A DNA stretch of 64,000 nt from assembly GCF_016862975.1 (NCBI RefSeq), contig NZ_BONZ01000067.1:1-64000 (forward strand). Reading direction: 5' to 3'. The notes under the pieces were generated by a model, which was given only the letters and a program-made list of their open reading frames with translations, was not told the origin of the DNA and did not search any database. Positions 8,481-17,141 of the stretch are shown here, one piece after another. The translations under genes and the position numbers were made by a program. Each line of letters starts with the position of its first letter. Within the stretch, counting starts at the first letter, position 1. This stretch comes from Rugosimonospora africana (GTDB taxonomy: Bacteria > Actinomycetota > Actinomycetes > Mycobacteriales > Micromonosporaceae).

Positions 8481-8552
8481 GTGGAGGTAACCCCCGCGAC
8501 GGCCGCAGACGGCGGCCGGCACCCCGAGATCCGATCGGCTGCCGGAGCATGA
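8481..8552 (+). CDS. possible 23-residue leader ORF coupled to the next gene
   Basis: A GTG with GGGAGG four bases upstream opens a 23-codon frame whose TGA overlaps the ATG of the sulfotransferase-like gene (ATGA at 8549). The ribosome site fits this small frame better than the downstream gene, which has none close by. It may be a translational-coupling leader. Short frames arise by chance in GC-rich DNA, so confidence is low. Confidence 0.25.
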   Translation: MEVTPATAADGGRHPEIRSAAGA

Positions 8553-9511
8553 CGGCGCCCCGGTGGCCCGCCGGCGCGGCGGCGGCCCGCGCCGACGCCA
8601 ACGGCAGGGCCCGCGACAGCGCCAACGGCGCGGCACAGGAGAGCGCCAACGGCGCGGCACGGGAGGGCGCCAACGGCGCGGTGCGTTCCGCTCCCGTGGT
8701 GGTACTGACGTATACCCACGCGGGGGCCCGCCGGCTGCGGACCCTGCTCGGTGACCGGCCCGAGCTGGCGTGCACCTCCGCGACCGGCCTGCTCGCGGCT
8801 TGCGACCAGGCGGCCGCGGCATGGCGGCGGACCGAACGCCGCGCCGACGGCTCGCTCTCGGCCCTGGCGACCAGCTCGGTCCGCGCGCTCGCCACCGGGA
8901 TGATCACCGCGATCGTCGCCCGCGCCGGCCGGCCGCGCTGGTGCGAGACGGTCGCCGCCGACCGCGGTGCGGCGGAGACCTTCCTTCGGCTGTTTCCGGC
9001 CACCCGGTTCATCTGCCTTCACCGCGCCTGTCCGGACGTGGTCTACGCGGCGCTGCGGGCCAACCCGTGGGGGATCTCCGGCCCCGGGTTCGCCCCTTTC
9101 ACCGCCGCCTACCCGGGCAGCACCGTCGCCGCCCTCGGCGCCTGGTGGGGCGGGCACACCGGTTCCATGCTCGCCTTCGAGCAGGCTCACCCGGACAGTT
9201 GCCTGCGGCTGCGCTACGAAGACCTGCTCGCCGACACCGAGCGGACCGCGGCCGGCATCGGTGACTTCCTCGGCCTGACCGGTGGGTACCCCGCGCTGTC
9301 GGTACAGCCGGTCGGCGCGGGCGCGGGCGCACCGGATCCGGCCGGGGCCGACGCTCCCGGCTGCGGTGCGGAGCTTCCCGCAGGCCAACTCCCCGATGCG
9401 CTCCTGACGCACGTCAATGGCATGCTCGCCCGCCTCGGCTACCCGCCGATGGGCCGCGATCCCCGGCCACCGGCCGCACCGGTCGACGACGCGGACCCCC
9501 GGACGCCGTGA
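8549..9511 (+). CDS. sulfotransferase-like protein with degenerate PAPS loop
   Basis: The 320-residue product aligns over its length with the N-terminal domain of the sulfotransferase at 3565. Shared blocks include FLRLFPATRFICLHR, ANPWGISGPGFAPF and LRLRYEDLLADTERT. The 5'-phosphosulfate loop GRSGST is replaced by THAGAR (about 56-61), and the serine of the 3'-phosphate site by alanine (HRACPDVVYA, 158-167). PAPS binding is therefore doubtful; it may be a pseudoenzyme partner or bind another nucleotide. The N-terminus carries in-frame SANGAA repeats (24-base DNA units). It closes the secreted-protein cluster that the other sulfotransferase opens. Confidence 0.75.
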   Translation: MTAPRWPAGAAAARADANGRARDSANGAAQESANGAAREGANGAVRSAPVVVLTYTHAGARRLRTLLGDRPELACTSATGLLAACDQAAAAWRRTERRADGSLSALATSSVRALATGMITAIVARAGRPRWCETVAADRGAAETFLRLFPATRFICLHRACPDVVYAALRANPWGISGPGFAPFTAAYPGSTVAALGAWWGGHTGSMLAFEQAHPDSCLRLRYEDLLADTERTAAGIGDFLGLTGGYPALSVQPVGAGAGAPDPAGADAPGCGAELPAGQLPDALLTHVNGMLARLGYPPMGRDPRPPAAPVDDADPRTP

Positions 9512-9898
9512 CCTGTAGACAGAAGTCCAGACACCGTGGCCTCCAGACACCGTGGCCTCCAGACACCCTGACGTCTGAACACACCGTGACACCCCGGACA
9601 GCGCCGCACCCAGACAGCGCTGCATCCGGACACCGTGACATCCGGACAGCGGGGCATCCATTGTGGACGGTCTCGGTCGGCCGAGCGACTACCTTGATCG
9701 CCGTGACGGTGACTTTATCGAAAACTGCTAAGCCGAAAACCCGCGTTCATCGGTCTTTGACAAATTCGGAGGGGCGTTCAACCCGTTTCTTGTGCGCCGT
9801 GTTGCCGGCGCGTTAACGTACCAGCCAGTAGCAATCATGTGGGAGGCTCCCGGTTTCGCCATGCGGTGGTCGTCGTCGCGCATACGACAGGAGACTCC
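9512..9898. other. 387-bp spacer before the mce operon, repeat-containing
   Basis: Positions of about 9519-9655 hold degenerate direct repeats based on CAGACACCGTGGCCTC and TCCGGACACCGTGACA. A TCCATTGTGGA palindrome lies at 9657-9667. TTGACA at 9755-9760 could be a -35 element for the mce operon, but no convincing -10 follows at normal spacing. I see no gene. Confidence 0.5.
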
Positions 9899-11065
9899 AT
9901 GGGCATCGAAGTCGTGGTCGAGGGACTGACGAAATCCTTCGGGCGCCAGCAGGTGTGGCGCGACGTCAGTCTCACCCTGCCGGCCGGTGAGGTGTCCGTC
10001 ATGCTCGGCCCCTCGGGCACCGGCAAGACGGTCTTTCTCAAGTCGCTCGTCGGCCTGGTGCGACCCGATCGCGGCCGGGTGCTCATCGACGGCGTGGACA
10101 TCGCCTCCTGCCGGGAGAAGCAGCTCTACCGCACGCGCCGGCTGATGGGTGTGATGTTCCAGGACGGCGCGCTGTTCGGCTCGATGAGCCTGTACGACAA
10201 CGTCGCCTTCCCGCTGCGCGAACACACCCGGCTCGGCGAGCGGGACGTCCGGCGCATCGTCGAGGAGAAGATGGCGATGGTCGGGTTGGCCGGTGACGGG
10301 CCCAAGCTGCCCGGTGAGATCTCCGGCGGCATGCGCAAGCGCGCCGGCCTGGCCCGCGCCCTGGTCCTCGACCCGCAGATCATCCTCGTCGACGAACCCG
10401 ACTCCGGGCTGGACCCGGTGCGCACCGCGTACATCTCGCAACTGCTCATCGACCTGAACGCACAGATCGACGCGACCATCCTCATCGTCACCCACAACAT
10501 TCAGATGGCCCGCACGGTACCCGACAACATCGGCATGCTCTTCCGCCGCAACCTGGTCACGTTCGGCCCCCGCGAGGTGTTGCTCACCAGCGACGAGCCG
10601 GCGGTGGCCCAGTTCCTCGGCGGCCGGCGGGAAGGCCCGATCGGCATGGCCGAGGAGAAGGACGACGCGACGGTGGAGCTGGAACTCACCGGTGCCGGAG
10701 GCATCGGCGATCGGGCGGGCGAGGATCGGGCTGGTGGCGATCCTGCGCGCATCGGGGACCGGCCGGGCATCGGCGATGGGCCGGGCCCCGGGGATCGGGC
10801 GGGCATCGGCGATGGGCCGGGCCGCGGGGCTCGGGCGGGCGGGGATCGGGCGGGCGGCGATCGGGCGGGCATCCCGCCTCAACTCACCCCGACACCCGGC
10901 CTGCCCGAACGGCAGGCGGTCAACCGGCGGATGGACCGGGTGATGCGGGACCTGCACCTGCTCCCCCGGGCCGCGCAGGCCGGCATCCTCGCTGGCCTCA
11001 CCGATGCCGACCGGGCCCGCTACGGCATCTACCGGCGCGACGCCATCCGAGCAGGCGAGTCATGA
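9899..11065 (+). CDS. mceG: Mce-system ABC ATPase (MlaF/MceG type)
   Basis: The 388-residue product has Walker A GPSGTGKT (37-44), the signature ISGGMRKRAGLARAL (about 140-154), Walker B IILVDEPDSGLD (about 160) and the switch VTHN (about 198). It should power the YrbE permeases encoded just downstream. The C-terminal part (about 268-326) is an in-frame Gly/Asp/Arg/Ala repeat (GDRAGIGDGPG type) not seen in typical MlaF proteins. I chose ATG 9899 because AGGAG lies 5 bases upstream; an upstream ATG at 9839 lacks one. In mycobacteria this ATPase is usually unlinked from mce operons, whereas here it is the first gene. Confidence 0.93.
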   Translation: MGIEVVVEGLTKSFGRQQVWRDVSLTLPAGEVSVMLGPSGTGKTVFLKSLVGLVRPDRGRVLIDGVDIASCREKQLYRTRRLMGVMFQDGALFGSMSLYDNVAFPLREHTRLGERDVRRIVEEKMAMVGLAGDGPKLPGEISGGMRKRAGLARALVLDPQIILVDEPDSGLDPVRTAYISQLLIDLNAQIDATILIVTHNIQMARTVPDNIGMLFRRNLVTFGPREVLLTSDEPAVAQFLGGRREGPIGMAEEKDDATVELELTGAGGIGDRAGEDRAGGDPARIGDRPGIGDGPGPGDRAGIGDGPGRGARAGGDRAGGDRAGIPPQLTPTPGLPERQAVNRRMDRVMRDLHLLPRAAQAGILAGLTDADRARYGIYRRDAIRAGES

Positions 11066-11078
11066 GCGCGGGTGGGTC

Positions 11079-11864
11079 ATGAGCGCGGACACGGCCGTAC
11101 CCGGCATCGGCGCGCTGCGCCAGACCGGCAGCCTCTTCTCGCTGGCCGCCAGCGTGGTGGCCAAGACGTTCCGCCGCCCGTTCCAGGTACGCGAACTCAT
11201 CGAGCAGTTCTGGTTCATCGCCAGCGTGACGATCCTGCCGACCGCGTTGGTGTCCGTGCCGTTCGGTGCCGTCATCGCTCTGCAGGTCGGCTCGCTGACC
11301 CGCCAGTTGGGCGCCGAGTCGTTCACCGGGGCGGCCAGCGTGCTGGCCGTGGTGCAGCAGGCCAGCCCGCTCATCACCGCGCTGCTGGTGTCCGGGGCGG
11401 CCGGCTCGGCGATCTGCGCCGACATCGGAGCCCGCACTGTGCGCGAGGAGATCGACGCGATGCGGGTCATGGGCGTGTCGCCGGTACAGCGGCTGATCGT
11501 GCCCCGGGTACTCGGCGCGATGGGCGTCGCCGTACTTCTCAACGGCATGGTGTCGGTGGTCGGCGTGATGGGCGGCTACTACTTCAACGTCATCATGCAG
11601 GGCGGCACGCCGGGCGCCTACCTGGCCAGCTTCTCGGCGCTCGCGCACCTGCCCGATCTGTGGATCAGCGAGATCAAGGCACTGATCTTCGGGTTCATCG
11701 CCGGCGTGGTCGCCGCGCACCGCGGCCTTTCCGCCAAAGGCGGGCCGAAGGGGGTGGGCGACGCGGTGAACCAGTCCGTGGTCATCGCGTTCCTGCTGCT
11801 GTTCTTCGTCAACCTGGTACTGACCGCGATCTACCTCCAGATCGTGCCGGCGAAGGGGCAGTGA
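11079..11864 (+). CDS. yrbEA: YrbE-type permease A (MlaE family)
   Basis: The 262-residue membrane protein has about six hydrophobic segments and the MlaE-family core: QASPLITALLVSGAAGSAICADIGARTVREEIDAMRVMG, including the conserved EEIDA turn. With its partner it forms the inner-membrane channel of the Mce importer. ATG 11079 lies 13 bases after the ATPase stop. The stop overlaps the start of the next permease by one base (TGATG), so translation is coupled. Confidence 0.92.
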   Translation: MSADTAVPGIGALRQTGSLFSLAASVVAKTFRRPFQVRELIEQFWFIASVTILPTALVSVPFGAVIALQVGSLTRQLGAESFTGAASVLAVVQQASPLITALLVSGAAGSAICADIGARTVREEIDAMRVMGVSPVQRLIVPRVLGAMGVAVLLNGMVSVVGVMGGYYFNVIMQGGTPGAYLASFSALAHLPDLWISEIKALIFGFIAGVVAAHRGLSAKGGPKGVGDAVNQSVVIAFLLLFFVNLVLTAIYLQIVPAKGQ

Positions 11865-12745
11865 TGGGCGACAACTCGGTGATGGCCGACAACCCGCTGA
11901 TGGCCGACGACGCGGCGCGCTCCACCAACCCGAACCGGCTGGACCGCTCGCTGGGCTGGCTCGACGTCCTCGGCGATCAGGTGACGTTCTACCTGCGCGC
12001 GTTGATGTGGGTACCGCGGGCAATGCGCCGGTACACCAGGGAGATCCTGCGGCTGCTGTCCGAGGTGAGCTTCGGCAGCGGCGGCCTCGGCGTCATCGGC
12101 GGCACCGTCGGCGTGATGATCGCGATGACGCTGTTCGTGGGTACCGTCGTCGGCCTGCAGGGGTACGCCGCACTCGACCAGATCGGCACATCCGCGTTCA
12201 CCGGTTTCGTGTCGGCGTACTTCAACACCCGGGAGATCGCCCCGCTGGTCGCCGGCCTAGCGCTGTCGGCCACGGTGGGCGCCGGGTTCACCGCGCAGCT
12301 CGGCGCGATGCGCATCTCCGAGGAGGTCGACGCGCTGGAGGTGATGGCGGTACCCAGCCTGCCGTACCTGGTCACCACCCGGATCGTCGCGGGCATCGTG
12401 GCCATCCTGCCGCTGTACGGCATCGGCCTGCTCAGCGCGTACCTCGCCGCCCGCGAGGTGACAGTGCTCTACAATGGACAGTCAGCCGGCACCTACGACC
12501 ACTACTTCGGGCTGTTCCTCGCACCGGTGGACGTGCTCTGGTCGATCGCCAAGGTGCTCATCTTCAGCGCCATGGTGATCCTCACCCACTGCTACTACGG
12601 GTACCGGGCCACCGGCGGGCCGGCCGGCGTCGGCGTCGCGGTCGGTCGTGCCGTGCGTACCGCGATCGTTCTCATCAGCGTCGTGGACTTCCTGCTCAGC
12701 CTGGCGATCTGGGGCGCGACGACGACGGTGAAGGTGGCCGGCTGA
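11864..12745 (+). CDS. yrbEB: YrbE-type permease B (MlaE family)
   Basis: The 293-residue membrane protein has the MlaE motif LGAMRISEEVDALEVM (about 147-162) and terminal helices typical of YrbEB. The N-terminus has a short internal duplication (DNSVMADNPLMADD) before the conserved region starting near LGWLDVLGDQVTFY. The ATG at 11864 overlaps the previous stop by one base, and its own stop overlaps the mceA start the same way. It is the second half of the permease pair for the lipid importer. The region from about 12.0 to 12.75 kb is also open in other frames, which I treat as shadows. Confidence 0.92.
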   Translation: MGDNSVMADNPLMADDAARSTNPNRLDRSLGWLDVLGDQVTFYLRALMWVPRAMRRYTREILRLLSEVSFGSGGLGVIGGTVGVMIAMTLFVGTVVGLQGYAALDQIGTSAFTGFVSAYFNTREIAPLVAGLALSATVGAGFTAQLGAMRISEEVDALEVMAVPSLPYLVTTRIVAGIVAILPLYGIGLLSAYLAAREVTVLYNGQSAGTYDHYFGLFLAPVDVLWSIAKVLIFSAMVILTHCYYGYRATGGPAGVGVAVGRAVRTAIVLISVVDFLLSLAIWGATTTVKVAG

Positions 12746-14004
12746 TGGTCAAGCTGCGCCGCCGCCTGGCCGGGCTCGCCTTCCTCGCCGCGCTCGGCCT
12801 GCTGGTGTGGCTGTCGGTCGCGGTGTACGACAAGCGGTTCGTCCCGGTCGCGATGGTCACCCTCGAGACCGACAGCGCCGGCAACGAGATGCTGCCCGGG
12901 GCGGAGGTGAAGGTACGCGGTGTGGAGATCGGCTCGGTACGCCGGATCACCTCGTACGGCGACGGCGCCCGCCTGCAACTGGCGATCCAGCCGGGCCAAC
13001 TGCACCTGCTGCCGGACAACGTCACCGCGCAACTGCTGCCCACCACGCTGTTCGGCGAACGCTACGTGGCGCTGATCCCGCCGGCGGCTCCGTCACCCCG
13101 CCCGCTCGCCGACCACTCGACGATCAGCCAGGACCGCTCGGCCGACGCGATCGAACTGGAGAAGGTGCTGGCCGATCTGTTGCCGATGCTGCAGGCGGTA
13201 CAGCCGCAGAAGTTGTCGGTCACGCTGACCGCGATCTCGCAGGCGCTGAAGGGCCGGGGCACCGAGCTGGGCACGACGCTCGCCGATATCGACACGTACC
13301 TGCGGCAGCTGAACCCGGAGCTGCCGCGCCTGGACGACGACATCAGCCAACTGGTGGCGGTCGCGAACAGCTACGACCGAGCCGCGCCCGACCTCGTCGG
13401 CGCGTTGAACGATTTCACGGTGACCAGCAGGACCCTGGTCGACGAGCAGGACCAACTGCGCCAGGTGTTCCAGACCGTCACCACAGCGTCGACCGACCTG
13501 ACCGGCTTCCTGTCCGACAACCGGGACACCATCATCGCGCTGTCCGGCCACAGCCGGCCGACGCTCGCGCTGCTGGCCGAGTACGCGCCCGAGTTCCCGT
13601 GCGTGCTGCAACAGCTGTCGGACTTCGTACCGGACGTGGACAAGGCGCTGGGAAAGGGCACCAGCGAGCACGGGCTGCACGTGACGCTCCGGGTGGCCCA
13701 GTCCCGGGGCGCCTACCAGCCGGGCAGGGACACACCCCGGTACGACGCGACCGGCGGACCGCACTGCTACCCGACTCCGTACGCCCCGACGCTGGTGTCT
13801 GGCACCGCCCCGGCGGCGAACGCCTCACCGTCCACAGTGGATGTGGTGGCCACGGACAGCATCGCGAACACGCCGCAGGAGAGCGAGTACGTCAACGAAT
13901 TGCTCGCCGCGTCGCTGAACATCCCGCCGGCGCAGTTGCCCTCGTGGAGCAGCCTGCTGGTCGGTCCGCTGCTGCGTGGCAAGGAGGTGACGCTGGCACC
14001 ATGA
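12745..14004 (+). CDS. mceA: Mce family protein A
   Basis: The 419-residue product has an N-terminal signal-anchor helix (LAGLAFLAALGLLVWLSVAV) followed by the MCE domain (about 36-112: TDSAGNEMLPGAEVKVRGVEIGSVRRI, LFGERYVALIPP). A long helical region comes next (about 130-300). Such proteins form the periplasmic tunnel that passes lipids to the YrbE pair. The start overlaps the yrbEB stop. The C-terminal tail (from about 335) is Pro/Ser/Thr-rich and ends with a short helical segment; two cysteines (FPCVLQQ and HCYPTP) sit where other MceA proteins carry a conserved pair. Confidence 0.92.
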   Translation: MVKLRRRLAGLAFLAALGLLVWLSVAVYDKRFVPVAMVTLETDSAGNEMLPGAEVKVRGVEIGSVRRITSYGDGARLQLAIQPGQLHLLPDNVTAQLLPTTLFGERYVALIPPAAPSPRPLADHSTISQDRSADAIELEKVLADLLPMLQAVQPQKLSVTLTAISQALKGRGTELGTTLADIDTYLRQLNPELPRLDDDISQLVAVANSYDRAAPDLVGALNDFTVTSRTLVDEQDQLRQVFQTVTTASTDLTGFLSDNRDTIIALSGHSRPTLALLAEYAPEFPCVLQQLSDFVPDVDKALGKGTSEHGLHVTLRVAQSRGAYQPGRDTPRYDATGGPHCYPTPYAPTLVSGTAPAANASPSTVDVVATDSIANTPQESEYVNELLAASLNIPPAQLPSWSSLLVGPLLRGKEVTLAP

Positions 14005-15038
14005 GGCGCAAGAGCATCGCCGGACCGCTGACGAAGGGAATCATCTTCGTCATCGTCACGGTCCTCGCGACCGCCGTGCTCGGGCTGACCATCGCGAACG
14101 CCGGCGTGGGCGACACGACCGGGTACCGGGCGGAGTTCACCGACGTGACCGGGCTGAACCCGGGCGACGACGTCCGTATCGCCGGGGTACGGGTCGGCCA
14201 GGTCACCGGCATCCAGGTGATCCGGCGGCGCTACGCCGAGGTCCGCTTCTCCGTGGAGCGGGGCCGCCGGCTACCCGCCTCGGTCACCGCCACCATCAAG
14301 TACCGCAACCTGGTCGGCCAGCGGTACATCGCCCTCGGCCAGGGGGTCGGCCCGGTGAACGCCACGCTGGCGCCCGATCACACCATCCCGCTGTCACGCA
14401 CCACCCCGGCGCTGGACCTCACCGAACTGTTCAACGGATTCCAACCGCTGTTCCAGGCACTGTCGCCGAACGACGTGAACCAGCTGTCCACCGAGATCGT
14501 GCAGGTGTTCCAGGGCGAGGACACGACGGTGGACAGCCTGGTCTCGCACACCGCGTCGCTGACCACCACGCTCGCCGCGAAAGACGAGGTGATCGGTCAG
14601 CTGATCGACAACCTCAACGCGGTACTCACCACCGTCAACTCGCGCGGCGACGAGCTGTCCGGCATGGTGACCACCCTTCAGGAGCTGGTGTCCGGGCTGG
14701 CCGACGACCGCAAGCCGATCGGCGACGCCATCTCCGCCATGTCCACGCTGACCACCAGCACCGCCGGCCTGCTCCAGGACGCACGCGGCCCGCTGAGCCA
14801 GGACATCGACTCGCTCGGCGACGTGTCCACCAACCTCGCCGACGCGCAGCCAGCGCTGGACCAGTTCCTGAAGCTGCTGCCGCTGAAGCTGAACGACATC
14901 ACGACCCTGGCGTCCTACGGCTCGTGGCTGAACTTCTACCTGTGCACGGCCACGGTCGGCCCGGTCGGTGTGATCGGCGGCCCGCCCCTCGCCCCGCCGA
15001 TCGGCGTGGTCGACACCGGAGCGAGGTGCCAGGGATGA
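14001..15038 (+). CDS. mceB: Mce family protein B
   Basis: The 345-residue product has a signal-anchor helix (GIIFVIVTVLATAVLGLTIA), the MCE domain (about 41-116: FTDVTGLNPGDDVRIAGVRVGQVTGIQV, YRNLVGQRYIALG) and a helical stalk. The final part, SWLNFYLCTATVGP near residue 310, is the usual closing motif of MceB to MceD proteins. The ATGA overlap with mceA shows coupling; AGGAGG lies 13 bases upstream, a rather long spacing. Confidence 0.92.
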   Translation: MRRKSIAGPLTKGIIFVIVTVLATAVLGLTIANAGVGDTTGYRAEFTDVTGLNPGDDVRIAGVRVGQVTGIQVIRRRYAEVRFSVERGRRLPASVTATIKYRNLVGQRYIALGQGVGPVNATLAPDHTIPLSRTTPALDLTELFNGFQPLFQALSPNDVNQLSTEIVQVFQGEDTTVDSLVSHTASLTTTLAAKDEVIGQLIDNLNAVLTTVNSRGDELSGMVTTLQELVSGLADDRKPIGDAISAMSTLTTSTAGLLQDARGPLSQDIDSLGDVSTNLADAQPALDQFLKLLPLKLNDITTLASYGSWLNFYLCTATVGPVGVIGGPPLAPPIGVVDTGARCQG

Positions 15039-15084
15039 GACGGGGGCGGGATGAGGGGGTGCCAGCGATGAGGAGGTGCCCGGG
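15039..15084 (+). repeat. duplicated ribosome-site segment between mceB and mceC
   Basis: Imperfect copies of GATGAGGGGGTGCC and GATGAGGAGGTGCC lie in tandem directly before mceC. The second copy supplies the AGGAGG used by mceC. The duplication separates two genes that otherwise would be expected to overlap, as the rest of the operon does. Confidence 0.5.
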
Positions 15085-16095
15085 GTGAGAAGGTTCCTGC
15101 GCAATCCCGCGGTCATCGGCGTCCTCGGCCTGATCCTGCTGGCCGGCATCGTGGTGCTCGCGCTCAACGCGGACAACCTGCCGGTCATCGGCGGCGGCAC
15201 CGCGTACACCGCGGACTTCACCGAGGCGGCCGGCCTCAAGCCGGGCAACGAGGTGCGGGTCGCCGGGGTCAAGGTGGGCAAGGTGACCGAGGTATCGCTG
15301 GCCGGAGCGCATGTGAAGGTACGCTTCCGGGTCAAGCACACCTGGATCGGCGATGCCAGTACGGTCGCCATCAAGATAAAGACGCTGCTCGGTGACAAGT
15401 ACCTCGCGGTGAACCCGCTGGGTGACGACGACCAGCGGCCCGCTCGGGTGATTCCGCTCGGCCGGACCACGTCGCCGCTCGACGTCACCGAGGCGTTCGA
15501 TCAGCTCTCCTCCACGATCGGGCAGATCGACACCAGTACGCTGGCACAGGGCTTCGAGGCGATCGCGCAGACCTTCCGCGATACGCCGCCGGAGATGCGC
15601 TCGATGCTGCAGGGCTTGTCCTCGCTGTCGCAGACCATCTCCTCGCGCGACGCCCAGCTGGCCCAGCTGCTCGCCGCGACGAAGCAGGTCACCGGCCAGC
15701 TGTCGGGCGAGAACAGCCAGTTCCAGGCGCTGTTGCGGGACGGCAACCTGCTGCTGGCCGAGATCCAGTCCCGGCGCGACGCGATCGGCGCGCTGCTGTC
15801 CGGTACCCAGCAACTGGCCACCCAGATATCCGGACTGGTCGCCGACAACACCGCGCAGCTCGGCCCGACCCTGACCGCGCTGGACACGGTGACCAGCGTC
15901 CTGCAGCGCAACCAGGACAACCTCACCAAGGCGCTGGCGCTGGCCGGCCCGTACTACCGGCTGGTCGGCAATACTGTGGGCAACGGCCGCTGGTTCGACA
16001 GCTACCTGTGCGGCCTGGTTCCCAACTCGTACCTGCCACCGGGCGCCGGGCCGCCGACCGGCTGCATCCCACCGAAGCCAGGGAGCGGGAAATGA
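15085..16095 (+). CDS. mceC: Mce family protein C
   Basis: The 336-residue product has a signal-anchor helix (PAVIGVLGLILLAGIVVLAL), the MCE domain (about 39-112: FTEAAGLKPGNEVRVAGVKVGKVTEVSL, IKTLLGDKYLAVNP) and a helical stalk ending near WFDSYLCGLVPNSYLPPG. GTG 15085 is preferred to GTG 15076 because AGGAGG (15071-15076) then lies 8 bases upstream. Its stop overlaps the mceD start (ATGA). Confidence 0.92.
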   Translation: MRRFLRNPAVIGVLGLILLAGIVVLALNADNLPVIGGGTAYTADFTEAAGLKPGNEVRVAGVKVGKVTEVSLAGAHVKVRFRVKHTWIGDASTVAIKIKTLLGDKYLAVNPLGDDDQRPARVIPLGRTTSPLDVTEAFDQLSSTIGQIDTSTLAQGFEAIAQTFRDTPPEMRSMLQGLSSLSQTISSRDAQLAQLLAATKQVTGQLSGENSQFQALLRDGNLLLAEIQSRRDAIGALLSGTQQLATQISGLVADNTAQLGPTLTALDTVTSVLQRNQDNLTKALALAGPYYRLVGNTVGNGRWFDSYLCGLVPNSYLPPGAGPPTGCIPPKPGSGK

Positions 16096-17141
16096 CCCGG
16101 GCGACGACAAGCAAGCTCGCCGCGGCCGCCGCGGCCCTTCTGCTCGCGACCGCGGGAGGGCTGTACTGGGCCTGGCGGGACGCGGGTACCACCCGGGTCA
16201 GCGCCGAGTTCCCAGAGGCGGTCGGCGTCTACGCCGGTTCCGATGTCCGGGTGCTCGGGGTGGTGGTCGGGCGCATCGACGCGGTACACCCGCAGCCCGG
16301 CCAGGTCCGGGTCGACATGACCATTCACCGGGGCATCCGGATTCCGGCTGGCGCCCTGGCCGCGGTGGTGGCCTCGAGCGTGGTCAGCGACCGGTACGTG
16401 CAGCTGTCCCCGCCCTACACCGGCGGCGCCCGACTGGCCGACCACGCCGTCATTCCGATCAGCCGCACCGCCACCCCGGTCGAGCTGGACCAGCTGTACC
16501 AGAGCCTCGACCAGCTCGCGTCGGCACTCGGCCCGAACGGCGCCAACGCCAACGGCGCGCTCTCCGACGTGCTCAACACCGGCGCGGCCAACCTCGACGG
16601 CAACGGCCGGGATCTGGGCAACCTGATCGCGCAGCTGGGCGCGGCCACCCGTACCCTGTCCGGCTCGGAACAGGACCTCGTCGGTACCGTCGACAACCTC
16701 GCGCAGTTCACCACGATGCTCAAGGACAACGACGCCCAGGTACGGCAGGCCGAACAGCAGCTGTCGCAGGTGGCCGGGTTCCTCGCCGACGACCGGCACA
16801 GCCTCGCCGCCGCGCTGGACCAACTGGCCACCGCGCTGGGTCAGATCGCCGACTTCATCCACGACAACCGCGACCGCATCAAGTCCAATGTGGACAAACT
16901 CGCCTCGATCACGCAGATCCTGGTGAAGGAGAAGGCGTCGCTGCAGGAGGCCCTCGACGACATCCCGCTGGCCGTCACCAACCTGCTCGGCGCGTACGAC
17001 CCGAGCATCTCGACCTTCGACGGACGGGCCGACCTCAACGAACTGAGCATGGGCGGCTCGGCGACCACGAGCGCCGTCGCGGCGCCGGCGCTGCCGCTGC
17101 CGGCGGCCGGTCCGGTACAGACGACGAAGGCGGGACAGTGA
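16092..17141 (+). CDS. mceD: Mce family protein D
   Basis: The 349-residue product has a signal-anchor helix (AAAAAALLLATAGGLYWAW) and the MCE domain (about 35-110: FPEAVGVYAGSDVRVLGVVVGRIDAV, VVSDRYVQLSPP). A long coiled helical region with repeated QLA and DNL segments follows (about 130-320), then a short Pro/Ala tail. GGGAG lies just upstream of ATG 16092, which overlaps the mceC stop. It is a subunit of the predicted lipid-conducting Mce tunnel. Confidence 0.92.
   Translation: MTRATTSKLAAAAAALLLATAGGLYWAWRDAGTTRVSAEFPEAVGVYAGSDVRVLGVVVGRIDAVHPQPGQVRVDMTIHRGIRIPAGALAAVVASSVVSDRYVQLSPPYTGGARLADHAVIPISRTATPVELDQLYQSLDQLASALGPNGANANGALSDVLNTGAANLDGNGRDLGNLIAQLGAATRTLSGSEQDLVGTVDNLAQFTTMLKDNDAQVRQAEQQLSQVAGFLADDRHSLAAALDQLATALGQIADFIHDNRDRIKSNVDKLASITQILVKEKASLQEALDDIPLAVTNLLGAYDPSISTFDGRADLNELSMGGSATTSAVAAPALPLPAAGPVQTTKAGQ

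Noticed and set aside
9755-9790. Sigma-70 type promoter for mce (TTGACA at 9755)
   Set aside because: No acceptable -10 hexamer lies 16-18 bases downstream, so it is noted only as a possible -35 element.
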